Below are positions 1 to 4,424 of a stretch of DNA of 6,005 bases, one piece after another. The position numbers and the translations under genes were made by a program. The notes under the pieces are model-generated. The model saw nothing but the letters and a program-made list of their open reading frames with translations. It was not told where the DNA came from and did no database searches. Source of the stretch: Bacillota bacterium (GTDB lineage Bacteria > Bacillota > Sulfobacillia > Symbiobacteriales > Symbiobacteriaceae); the NCBI GenBank assembly GCA_028287415.1, contig JAQBPS010000055.1, positions 1 to 6,005 on the forward strand, written 5' to 3'. Position 1 is the first letter of the stretch. Every line of letters begins with the position of its first letter.

Positions 1-273
1 TTGATCCCCGGAAAGCAGAAGCGGAGCTTCAACGTCACCATTGCCAACCCGAACGTGGGCCATCACCAGTCGATGCTGCGGACGGGCGTTTTCCTCCCGC
101 TGCTGCCGGCCGCGTTCATGGCCGGCCTTGCCGGGAGCAATATGGCCCTGGCCGCCGTGGTGAGCGCCACCGTGCCCGCACTGCTCATTCTCGGAATCGC
201 CCTGCTTGACGCACGCACCAGGTCAGCGTTGGCGCGATTGCGCACCCGTCTGCTCACAAATTTTACGGATTAA
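1..273 (+). CDS. Small membrane protein or C-terminal end of a larger one (5' end uncertain)
   Basis: The reading frame is open from the first base and stops with TAA at 271-273. A TTG occupies bases 1-3, but with no upstream sequence visible it cannot be told whether this is the start or an internal Leu codon, so the gene is best treated as 5'-partial. The visible 90 residues have a polar, strand-like beginning (about 1-27), two hydrophobic segments (about 29-45 and 49-69) and a basic Arg-rich tail, predicted cytoplasmic by the positive-inside rule. I do not recognise the family. It lies 30 nt upstream of the DUF5305-type gene with no terminator between them, so co-transcription is likely. 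DUF5305 genes are often found beside SipW-type signal peptidases, so this could be the C-terminal membrane part of such an enzyme, but no catalytic motif is visible here and that is a guess. Confidence 0.55.
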   Translation: MIPGKQKRSFNVTIANPNVGHHQSMLRTGVFLPLLPAAFMAGLAGSNMALAAVVSATVPALLILGIALLDARTRSALARLRTRLLTNFTD

Positions 274-303
274 CAAACCGATTCCAGAAAGAAGGGGCGA
301 GCC

Positions 304-1374
304 ATGCAGCGGGGTGTCAAAGTGCAGCCGACCCGGCGGGCGATGCTCCTCATGCTGATCGTCTCCGTCCTGGCGGCGTTGCTCAGCCTGGTGTCAGCCC
401 TGGGCACCTACGCACAGCCGGTCGAGGCACGGACGACGGAAGCGTGGTATTCGTACCAGAGCAGTGTCGGGTTCGACTGGGCCGCCGACGTACAGAAGGG
501 CAAGTTCTATCCGGATACCACCATGCGTCCGGACCAGCTGATCAGTGTGAAGGGACCGGTCGAGCCCCCGCTCTTCCACCGGGTGCTGATCAGCAAGTTC
601 ACGGATGCGCTCGAAGTCCGTATTCCCTACAGCTTCAAGGCCGACCGGCCGGCGCCCATGAATGTCAAGTGGCGGGTGGACGGGACGCTGCGGCTGCCGG
701 GCATCTGGGAGCAGCAGTACCCGCTGATGTCGCCCAAGGAGTACACGGTGAGCGGGGCAGAGGCGTCGGGCACCGAGACCCTGAAGATCCCCATCGCTGA
801 TCTGCTGGCCGACATTGAGCAGACCCGGTCGCTGGGTATCCTCTCGGAGCCGATGGAGCTCCAGATCAAGCCGGTGCTGGAGGTTACCGTGGATGGGCTG
901 AAGCAGCCTGTCGCCGTGATGAACAGCCCGGAGTTTGCGGTGGTGGTCCGGGCCTCCACGACCGAGGTGGACGATGCGCGGCAGTCCAAGGTCGACAAGA
1001 ATTACGCTGAGGTCAAGGTCGTGCCCATCAGCATGAAGCTGGTCGGGCTGGACGTAGCGGTGGCCACGGTGCGGCAGGTCTCGGTTGTGGCCTTGCTGAT
1101 CTGCTTGCTGGTGGCGGCGGGAATCCTCTGGTTCGGGCGGAAGAAGCCGGACGAGCGGTCGATCCGCCAGCGGCTGGGTGCGAACCTGATTGTGGCCCGG
1201 GGCATGGAGCTGCCTGCGGATGCCGCCGTGGTGGACGTACGCACGCCGAAGGAACTGATACAGTTGCAGCACCAGGCGGACCGGCCCGTGATCCGGGTCG
1301 GCAGCAGCTACTATCTGCAGGATGGGTCGGTGTGCTACCGGCTGTCGATGCCGGGCGAGGAAGGCGACGACTAG
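304..1374 (+). CDS. DUF5305-type membrane protein with two membrane segments
   Basis: This 356-residue protein has the DUF5305 layout: a basic N-terminus, a membrane segment at about 13-36, an extracytoplasmic beta-rich domain of about 220 residues, a second membrane segment at about 257-277, then a basic FGRKK boundary and a cytoplasmic tail of about 77 residues. The external domain starts with a typical TYAQPVEARTTEAWYSYQ stretch and later has KGPVEPPLFHRVL and a YSFKADRP strand. The tail has the pattern of an RPVIRVGSSYYLQDG segment near its end, which I recall for this family. The ATG at 304 is preceded by GAAGGGG (291-297) at 6-nt spacing. The family's biochemical role is not established; in other genomes it accompanies SipW-type signal peptidases and small exported proteins, as the downstream genes suggest here. 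Inference: it assists export, assembly or anchoring of the three small proteins encoded 19 nt downstream. The family call is from memory of pattern, not a search. Confidence 0.75.
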   Translation: MQRGVKVQPTRRAMLLMLIVSVLAALLSLVSALGTYAQPVEARTTEAWYSYQSSVGFDWAADVQKGKFYPDTTMRPDQLISVKGPVEPPLFHRVLISKFTDALEVRIPYSFKADRPAPMNVKWRVDGTLRLPGIWEQQYPLMSPKEYTVSGAEASGTETLKIPIADLLADIEQTRSLGILSEPMELQIKPVLEVTVDGLKQPVAVMNSPEFAVVVRASTTEVDDARQSKVDKNYAEVKVVPISMKLVGLDVAVATVRQVSVVALLICLLVAAGILWFGRKKPDERSIRQRLGANLIVARGMELPADAAVVDVRTPKELIQLQHQADRPVIRVGSSYYLQDGSVCYRLSMPGEEGDD

Positions 1375-1381
1375 CTTGATC

Positions 1382-1389
1382 GGGGGTGG
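1382..1389 (+). promoter_or_regulatory. Ribosome binding site fixing the GTG start at 1394
   Basis: GGGGGTGG lies 4 nt before the GTG at 1394. It resembles the GGAGGTG sites of the next two genes and supports the shorter start over the 1322 start inside the preceding gene. Confidence 0.6.
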
Positions 1390-1393
1390 CGCT

Positions 1394-1873
1394 GTGCGGC
1401 GGAGTCGATGGCTGATGATGATGCTGGCGGCGCTGCTGGTGTGCTGGGCGGCCCGGGTGGTGCCGTCGGCGCTCGGGTTGGCGACGGCTACAGTCAACTT
1501 CGGGGGGAATTTACAGGTCGGGCCCCCTCGCCCATATGTGGTCTGTACACCGCCGACGATCACGCCCATTACACGTGGTGGTGCGCCACGCACGGTTCAG
1601 ATGACTTGCATCAACAATATGGATGTTCAAATCACCGTCAGCGTGACGAAACAAGGGGCGCTCACTCCTACGGCGACTCGTCCGCCCACCGTGACTGTGA
1701 CTGGCAGCTCCGTGACAATCGCTCCGGGAGGCTCGGGCTCCGCCAATATTACCATCACGACGGCGAACAACACCACGCGCAATCCCTACACGCAAGGTTT
1801 CAGCACATCGGTGACTGGGAGCAACGGGCTGGATTACTCGAAGAGCCATAGTGTTTCCTTCACAATTCAGTAG
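1394..1873 (+). CDS. Small exported beta-rich protein A, with a cysteine pair
   Basis: The 159-residue product begins with a basic RRSR stretch and a hydrophobic export segment (about 6-29), followed by a Thr/Val/Ser-rich region with alternating hydrophobic residues typical of an extracellular beta sandwich. Cys51 and Cys72 are the only cysteines outside the signal segment and could form a disulfide; the two related proteins downstream lack them. The open frame extends back to 1322, but that would overlap the preceding gene and put a Cys/Arg-rich stretch before the signal. GTG at 1394, preceded by GGGGGTGG, is the better start. The cysteine in ALLVC does not fit a lipobox. The C-terminus (SVSFTIQ) ends in a hydrophobic strand and Gln, as in proteins B and C, so I treat it as a distant member of the same set. 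Function unknown; a surface or fibre component is plausible inference. Confidence 0.8.
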   Translation: MRRSRWLMMMLAALLVCWAARVVPSALGLATATVNFGGNLQVGPPRPYVVCTPPTITPITRGGAPRTVQMTCINNMDVQITVSVTKQGALTPTATRPPTVTVTGSSVTIAPGGSGSANITITTANNTTRNPYTQGFSTSVTGSNGLDYSKSHSVSFTIQ

Positions 1874-1875
1874 CT

Positions 1876-1883
1876 GGAGGTGG
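1876..1883 (+). promoter_or_regulatory. Ribosome binding site fixing the TTG start at 1889
   Basis: GGAGGTGG follows the TAG stop of protein A almost directly and is 5 nt before the TTG at 1889. A GTG at 1880 in the same frame sits inside this site and so cannot be the start. Confidence 0.75.
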
Positions 1884-1888
1884 CGGCT

Positions 1889-2383
1889 TTGCAGCGGCTT
1901 GCGGCGATACTCGTGATCCTGCTGGCGGGGCTGTCGCTTCTCGTCAGCACCGAGGCATACCAGGTTGCCCGTCCCGTCAACCCGGCACAGGTGCCGATCG
2001 TCAGCACGGAGCAGGGAGCGCTCAAGGTTGAGGCGGGACCAAACAACCCGGTCGGCATGGTCAGCACCGTGGGTGGACGCCTGGTCCTGAACATGCAGAA
2101 GGGTCCCGCAGGCAATAACTACGGGCTTGACACCAACAGCACATACAAGCTGAACAAGATCATCCGTGTCACTAACATGACCGGTGCACAAAAAATCGTG
2201 TCGCTCACAGTCACTGGCAATTCGGTCGGGGCAGTGACGGCATCCGGACACGTCGGTGGGGGCGCCCAGACCAATCCCAACTGGACCCTGCCGGCAAACC
2301 AGTTCGTGGACGTTAACCTGACATGGACCACAGCCGCCACGAGCGGCACCACCGGCATGACGGTTATAGTCACAGGCCAGTAG
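1889..2383 (+). CDS. Small exported beta-rich protein B (paralogue of C)
   Basis: The product is 164 residues from the TTG at 1889. It has a short basic start (QR), a hydrophobic segment (about 4-20), then TEAYQVARPV and a GALKVEA strand. This is the arrangement of SipW-type signal regions: hydrophobic segment, aromatic/Ala boundary, spacer, then a first strand of the form G-x-L-x-V. The mature part is Thr/Val/Asn-rich with no cysteine. It shares IIRVTN with FRVTN of protein C, LPANQFVDVNL with LTANQAVDFNV, and the C-terminal GQ. These spaced matches show that B and C are paralogues. It lies 15 nt after protein A and 21 nt before C in one operon. Function unknown; TasA/camelysin-like or DUF1102-like surface proteins are the closest analogy, from architecture only. 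Confidence 0.85.
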   Translation: MQRLAAILVILLAGLSLLVSTEAYQVARPVNPAQVPIVSTEQGALKVEAGPNNPVGMVSTVGGRLVLNMQKGPAGNNYGLDTNSTYKLNKIIRVTNMTGAQKIVSLTVTGNSVGAVTASGHVGGGAQTNPNWTLPANQFVDVNLTWTTAATSGTTGMTVIVTGQ

Positions 2384-2392
2384 CCCCCGAAC

Positions 2393-2400
2393 GGAGGTGA
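2393..2400 (+). promoter_or_regulatory. Ribosome binding site for the TTG start at 2405
   Basis: GGAGGTGA is a near-perfect anti-16S match ending 4 nt before the TTG at 2405. It starts 9 nt after the stop codon of protein B. Confidence 0.75.
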
Positions 2401-2404
2401 GCGA

Positions 2405-2902
2405 TTGCGTCGGCGCTTTCCCATGATCACCTGTCTCTTCGTGGCACTGTCGCTCGCCTTTGTCGCCGGCGCCGTTGCGTTCAAGACGTCTGCCGTCACC
2501 AGCAGCGCCGGAGCGACCGTGACGACCACCAGCACCGCCGCCCTGTCGGTGGAAGCGGTCGACCCGATCGGCAGCTATGTGAACAACGCACTCCGGCTAA
2601 ACTTTCTCAACCAGCAGCCGGACAGTACCTACACGTACACCAGCGCCTTCCGTGTTACGAACCGGACCGCTCAGTCGCGGACCGTCTCCGTCGCTGCCGT
2701 GACGGGGGAGAGCACCCCGGGCGTGCACTTGACCATCGGCAAGGTGAGCCCCGCAGCGACCCTGTGGCAGAACGGCAGCGGCGTCGCCTCCGTCACCCTC
2801 ACTGCGAACCAGGCCGTCGATTTCAATGTGATGGTGACGGTGGATCAGGGGGCGACGCTCAGCGGCGCTAACCCGATGAGCATCACCCTGAACGGTCAGT
2901 AG
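2405..2902 (+). CDS. Small exported beta-rich protein C (paralogue of B)
   Basis: The product is 165 residues from the TTG at 2405. A basic RRR start leads into a hydrophobic segment (about 5-26) ending GAVAFKTSAV, followed about 20 residues later by a TAALSVEA strand. This closely matches the SipW-dependent signal layout (small residue, aromatic, Ser/Thr spacer, first beta strand). The mature part is Ser/Thr/Val-rich, without charged clusters, and contains FRVTN, a Val-rich strand (RTVSVAAV), LTANQAVDFNV and a C-terminal SITLNGQ, all with counterparts in protein B. The only cysteine (Cys10) is inside the hydrophobic segment and does not make a lipobox. It is the last gene of the operon; a strong hairpin follows 16 nt after its stop. 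No enzymatic motif is visible, so a structural surface role is inferred. Confidence 0.85.
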   Translation: MRRRFPMITCLFVALSLAFVAGAVAFKTSAVTSSAGATVTTTSTAALSVEAVDPIGSYVNNALRLNFLNQQPDSTYTYTSAFRVTNRTAQSRTVSVAAVTGESTPGVHLTIGKVSPAATLWQNGSGVASVTLTANQAVDFNVMVTVDQGATLSGANPMSITLNGQ

Positions 2903-2918
2903 CCCAGTACGTATGCGA

Positions 2919-2947
2919 AAGGGACAGGTCGTCATGACCTGTCCCTT
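2919..2947. terminator. Bidirectional hairpin terminator between convergent genes
   Basis: AAGGGACAGGTC (2919-2930) and GACCTGTCCCTT (2936-2947) form a perfect 12-bp stem around the loop GTCAT. It lies 16 nt after the stop of exported protein C and 10 nt after the stop of the opposing zinc-ribbon gene, so it can serve both. T-tracts are short on either side (CTTGGTT on the + strand, CTTTCG on the - strand), so efficiency is uncertain. Confidence 0.75.
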
Positions 2948-2957
2948 GGTTGATGTC

Positions 2958-3551
2958 TCACGCCTCCAGCAGCGACTTCCGGTTCGGCATCTTCCAGACG
3001 ATCAGGAACGCGTCCACCTGGTCCCAGAAGGCCTCGATGCCCATCTTGGCCTCCGTGGTATCGTAGGAGTTCGGCCGGCCGATGCCGCCGCCGCCCACGT
3101 CGATGATCAGCCCGTCGCGCAGGGCGAGGGTGAGGTATTGCACATGCTGCGCCTTTACCGGGAGCGTGGTGCGCTCTGAGAGCCACGTTGCGATCGTTTC
3201 CATGGTGGCCACCAGCTCGCGCTTCCCTGCCGCCTTGCGCTCCTGGATCAGGTCCAGAAAGGCGTGGAGGAGGAGCGGCTCGATCTGCTCCTCGGTGATG
3301 TCCTCCCGGTACGCAACCCGGGCGGCAGCGGCAGCGCGCTCTTTGGCTTCCCGATCAATGGTGCGGATCAGGGGCTTAAGCATGTCAAAGCGCTGGGACA
3401 GGGGCAGCGCAGCACAGCGCTCGCACAGCCACAGCGGCACGCCCTTGTATTCAAAGAGCGACTTCCTTCCCTGTAGTTCCGCCCCGCAGGCGGTGCACGG
3501 GGTCACCTCGGCCACGCTCCCTGCCACTCCTTTGCCTGCCACATCTTTCAT
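2958..3551 (-). CDS. Zinc-ribbon plus winged-helix protein, function unknown
   Basis: The 197-residue product carries CxxC pairs at Cys19/Cys22 and Cys43/Cys46, spaced like a structural zinc ribbon, around a GVPLWLCERC knuckle. A charged, Ala-rich helical region follows (about 65-85). Residues of about 110-165 look like a winged helix: an ATWLSERTTLPVKAQHVQYL helical pair, then RDGLI and a Gly-rich turn GGGGIGRPNSY that fits the wing. The C-terminal part is hydrophobic and aromatic (FWDQVDAFLIVWKM). A DNA- or RNA-binding regulator is the likely reading; no enzyme motif is seen. The ATG at 3551 has no good ribosome binding site. A GTG at 3515 has AAGGAG 11 nt upstream, so the true protein may begin 12 residues later, still with all four cysteines. 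It appears monocistronic, with hairpins on both sides. Confidence 0.75.
   Translation of the reverse strand: MKDVAGKGVAGSVAEVTPCTACGAELQGRKSLFEYKGVPLWLCERCAALPLSQRFDMLKPLIRTIDREAKERAAAAARVAYREDITEEQIEPLLLHAFLDLIQERKAAGKRELVATMETIATWLSERTTLPVKAQHVQYLTLALRDGLIIDVGGGGIGRPNSYDTTEAKMGIEAFWDQVDAFLIVWKMPNRKSLLEA
3527..3532 (-). promoter_or_regulatory. Possible ribosome binding site for an alternative GTG start at 3515
   Basis: AAGGAG on the minus strand lies 11 nt before a GTG at 3515-3513 in the zinc-ribbon frame. The spacing is longer than ideal, but the annotated ATG at 3551 has no comparable site, so the start stays open. Confidence 0.35.
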
Positions 3552-3605
3552 CTGGAACGAGTTTCGACAGGCGGGGTGTGATCATCCTGCCGCGCGGCGC
3601 GACAG

Positions 3606-3636
3606 AAAACCCGGCCCGCCCGAAGGCAGGCCGGGT
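3606..3636 (-). terminator. Intrinsic terminator with UUCG tetraloop
   Basis: Read on the minus strand, ACCCGGCC-U-GCC, loop UUCG, GGC-G-GGCCGGGU forms a 12-bp stem (one U-G pair) closed by a C(UUCG)G tetraloop. A short T-run (TTTT, then CTG) follows. It lies 14 nt after the stop codon of the SASP-like gene, so it is that gene's terminator. Confidence 0.88.
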
Positions 3637-3649
3637 CTCAAGGGGCCCG

Positions 3650-3847
3650 TCAGCGCCCGGTGGGACGCAGGCTTGGCGTGAGTCGGTTGGCCTTGCTGCG
3701 GCTTCCAGTGGGAGGCTTGGCCTGTCCGGCCGGGTTGGCCCCGAAGCCTTCCGCCTCATGGGCGAACTCGAAGCGGGACCCGCCGGCCTCTTTCTCAAGC
3801 CCACGCATGTTGATGCTCTTGCCACCGTTTGTCTGCATACGCGCCAT
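3650..3847 (-). CDS. Small acid-soluble spore protein-like protein (65 aa)
   Basis: The 65-residue product starts MARMQTNGGKSINMRGLEKE and is Gly-, Ala-, Arg- and Lys-rich, without cysteine or a hydrophobic segment. In the middle it has FEFAHEAEGFG. The EFAHE core resembles the E-[FI]-A-S-E site cut by the germination protease GPR in small acid-soluble spore proteins, especially the gamma type (EFASE). The open frame extends back to a TTG at 3868, but the ATG at 3847 has GAAGGGGG 9 nt upstream and is the better start. A strong terminator follows at once, and a sigmaG-like -10 (CATCCTA) lies about 40 nt upstream, so the gene looks like a free-standing sporulation unit. The overall sequence is not a standard alpha/beta or gamma SASP, so the family assignment is inference. 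Overlapping + strand frames in this stretch lack supporting signals. Confidence 0.65.
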   Translation of the reverse strand: MARMQTNGGKSINMRGLEKEAGGSRFEFAHEAEGFGANPAGQAKPPTGSRSKANRLTPSLRPTGR

Positions 3848-3856
3848 GCTGGAACG

Positions 3857-3864
3857 CCCCCTTC
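3857..3864 (-). promoter_or_regulatory. Ribosome binding site fixing the ATG at 3847
   Basis: GAAGGGGG on the minus strand ends 9 nt before the ATG at 3847. It favours this start over the in-frame TTG at 3868, which would lie upstream of the site. Confidence 0.65.
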
Positions 3865-3894
3865 GCAAAAAGTTGGGTTCCGCGGGCCCAGCGA

Positions 3895-3901
3895 TAGGAT
3901 G
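3895..3901 (-). promoter_or_regulatory. Possible sigmaG-type -10 element for the SASP-like gene
   Basis: CATCCTA on the minus strand matches the CATNNTA -10 pattern used by forespore sigmaG. It would start a transcript near 3888, about 40 nt before the ATG at 3847. The matching -35 region (around CCTAAA, 3918-3924) is a poor fit to the sigmaG consensus, so this rests on one short element plus gene context. Confidence 0.35.
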
Positions 3902-3935
3902 CCCGGCAGGCAGCGGTTTTAGGGAGAGCAGAAAG

Positions 3936-3968
3936 TAAGGCCCGCAGGGCTATACCCTGCGGGCCTTA
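3936..3968 (-). terminator. Hairpin terminator of the tRNA-Leu gene
   Basis: TAAGGCCCGCAGGG (3936-3949) pairs perfectly with CCCTGCGGGCCTTA (3955-3968), a 14-bp stem with a 5-nt loop. It begins 7 nt beyond the tRNA CCA end on the minus strand and is followed by CTTTCTG. The near-symmetrical stem could also work on the + strand, but no + gene runs into it. Confidence 0.85.
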
Positions 3969-3975
3969 GGTTACT

Positions 3976-4062
3976 TGGTGCCGAAGGCGGGACTCGAACC
4001 CGCACGGGGGGTTACCCCACTCGATTTTGAGTCGAGCGCGTCTGCCATTCCACCACTCCGGC
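3976..4062 (-). tRNA. tRNA-Leu, anticodon CAA
   Basis: The minus strand reads as an 87-nt class II tRNA. The acceptor stem GCCGGAG pairs with CUUCGGC (one G-U), followed by discriminator A and an encoded CCA. The anticodon stem CUCGA/UCGAG encloses the loop CUCAAAA, giving anticodon CAA for the Leu codon UUG. A long variable arm (GGGGUAACCCC core), typical of tRNA-Leu, separates the anticodon arm from a T arm with the sequence GGUUCGAGUCC. A separate promoter lies upstream and a hairpin terminator downstream, so it is a single-gene unit. Identity follows from the anticodon and variable arm; no scan program was run. Confidence 0.97.
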
Positions 4063-4075
4063 ATAATGCTCGACT

Positions 4076-4084
4076 ATCATAGCA
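4076..4084 (-). promoter_or_regulatory. Extended -10 promoter for tRNA-Leu
   Basis: The minus strand reads TGCTATGAT, matching the extended -10 form TGnTATnAT, 13 nt before the tRNA 5' end. The -35 is weak: TTGCTT at 4106-4101 would leave a 16-bp gap to the TG and 19 bp to TATGAT. An extended -10 does not require a strong -35. Confidence 0.6.
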
Positions 4085-4237
4085 CATCCATCTGATGCGA
4101 AGCAAGGCTCTGGCACCGCCAGTTTCAGGAAGTCAGCCCTCAAGGAATTCGGCGCAGCGATCTTGAATACTAGGAGGTTGGTCTAGTACGCTATCGCAAT
4201 GCGAGGTCGCCTTGCCGGGTGTGCCGATGCTCCCGGC

Positions 4238-4266
4238 TTTACGAATCGCGAGGATTTCGGTACAAT
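4238..4266 (+). promoter_or_regulatory. SigmaA-type promoter for the sigma/anti-sigma operon
   Basis: TTTACG (4238-4243) and TACAAT (4261-4266) are separated by 17 bp, matching the housekeeping consensus at 4/6 and 5/6 positions. A transcript from about 4273 would have a leader of about 150 nt before the GTG at 4425. It could give a basal supply of sigma and anti-sigma protein. Confidence 0.5.
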
Positions 4267-4360
4267 GTTTCAGCGTGTTATATTCCTTGTCTATTAAATA
4301 CCGCACTGCCAATATTTGTGCTAGTGAAAGAGTCCATTTCGCGAATTTTGTCGATGACTC

Positions 4361-4387
4361 TGGAACAATGCAGTAGCGATTTACGTC
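4361..4387 (+). promoter_or_regulatory. ECF-type promoter, probably autoregulatory
   Basis: TGGAAC (4361-4366) and CGTC (4384-4387) are separated by 17 bp, close to the GGAAC/TGAAAC and CGTC/CGTA pairs recognised by SigW-like ECF factors (usual spacer about 16). Transcription would start near 4394, about 30 nt before the GTG at 4425, just upstream of the ribosome binding site. The position directly in front of an ECF gene supports autoregulation. Confidence 0.6.
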
Positions 4388-4406
4388 ATCAACAATGCCC
4401 CATCAT

Positions 4407-4416
4407 GGGGGAGGAG
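4407..4416 (+). promoter_or_regulatory. Ribosome binding site fixing the sigma factor GTG start at 4425
   Basis: GGGGGAGGAG lies 8 nt before the GTG at 4425. An ATG at 4395 lies upstream of the site, and a GTG at 4416 overlaps it, so neither is a likely start. Its first G residues are the right arm of the palindrome at 4398-4410. Confidence 0.75.
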
Positions 4417-4424
4417 TGAACCAG

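Larger units (their letters stand above)
4085..4424. other. Intergenic region between divergent tRNA-Leu and the ECF sigma gene
   Basis: The stretch is noticeably AT-richer than its surroundings and holds no convincing gene. It contains the upstream part of the tRNA promoter, a sigmaA-like promoter (4238-4266), an ECF-type promoter (4361-4387) and the sigma gene's ribosome binding site (4407-4416). Minor palindromes occur at 4338-4345 (TTCGCGAA) and 4398-4410 (CCCCATCATGGGG). A GTG-started frame at 4219-4419 encodes a Cys-rich 66-residue peptide without a ribosome binding site and is not called. Confidence 0.7.

Noticed and set aside
394..1593. Long minus-strand open frame of 399 codons opposite the DUF5305 gene
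   Set aside because: It is Arg/His/Pro/Leu-rich without domain features, typical of the reverse strand of high-GC coding DNA. The + strand gene has a ribosome binding site and recognisable architecture.
3578..3922. Two overlapping + strand frames (3578-3922 and 3660-3938) over the SASP-like gene
   Set aside because: Neither has a convincing ribosome binding site or family features, and one crosses the minus-strand terminator hairpin. The minus-strand gene has a site, a terminator and a motif.
3976..4062. Idea that tRNA-Leu(CAA), which reads UUG, is linked to the TTG starts of the nearby exported-protein genes
   Set aside because: TTG starts are read by initiator tRNA, not by tRNA-Leu, so proximity has no mechanistic meaning.
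3976..4062. tRNA gene as an integration site of a mobile element
   Set aside because: No integrase, no direct repeat of the tRNA 3' end and no transposase features are visible in the window.
4172..4201. AGGAGGTTGG followed by an ATG at 4199 (32-codon frame)
   Set aside because: The gap to the ATG is 17 nt, too long for initiation, and the peptide has no features.
4214..4237. GCCGGG/CCCGGC inverted repeat followed by TTT, as a possible terminator
   Set aside because: The stem is only 6 bp with a 12-nt loop and a three-base T-run that belongs to the sigmaA-like -35; no + strand transcript is expected to end there.
4219..4419. 66-codon + strand frame in the sigma gene leader
   Set aside because: It has a GTG start with no ribosome binding site, an odd Cys-rich composition, and contains the predicted promoters.
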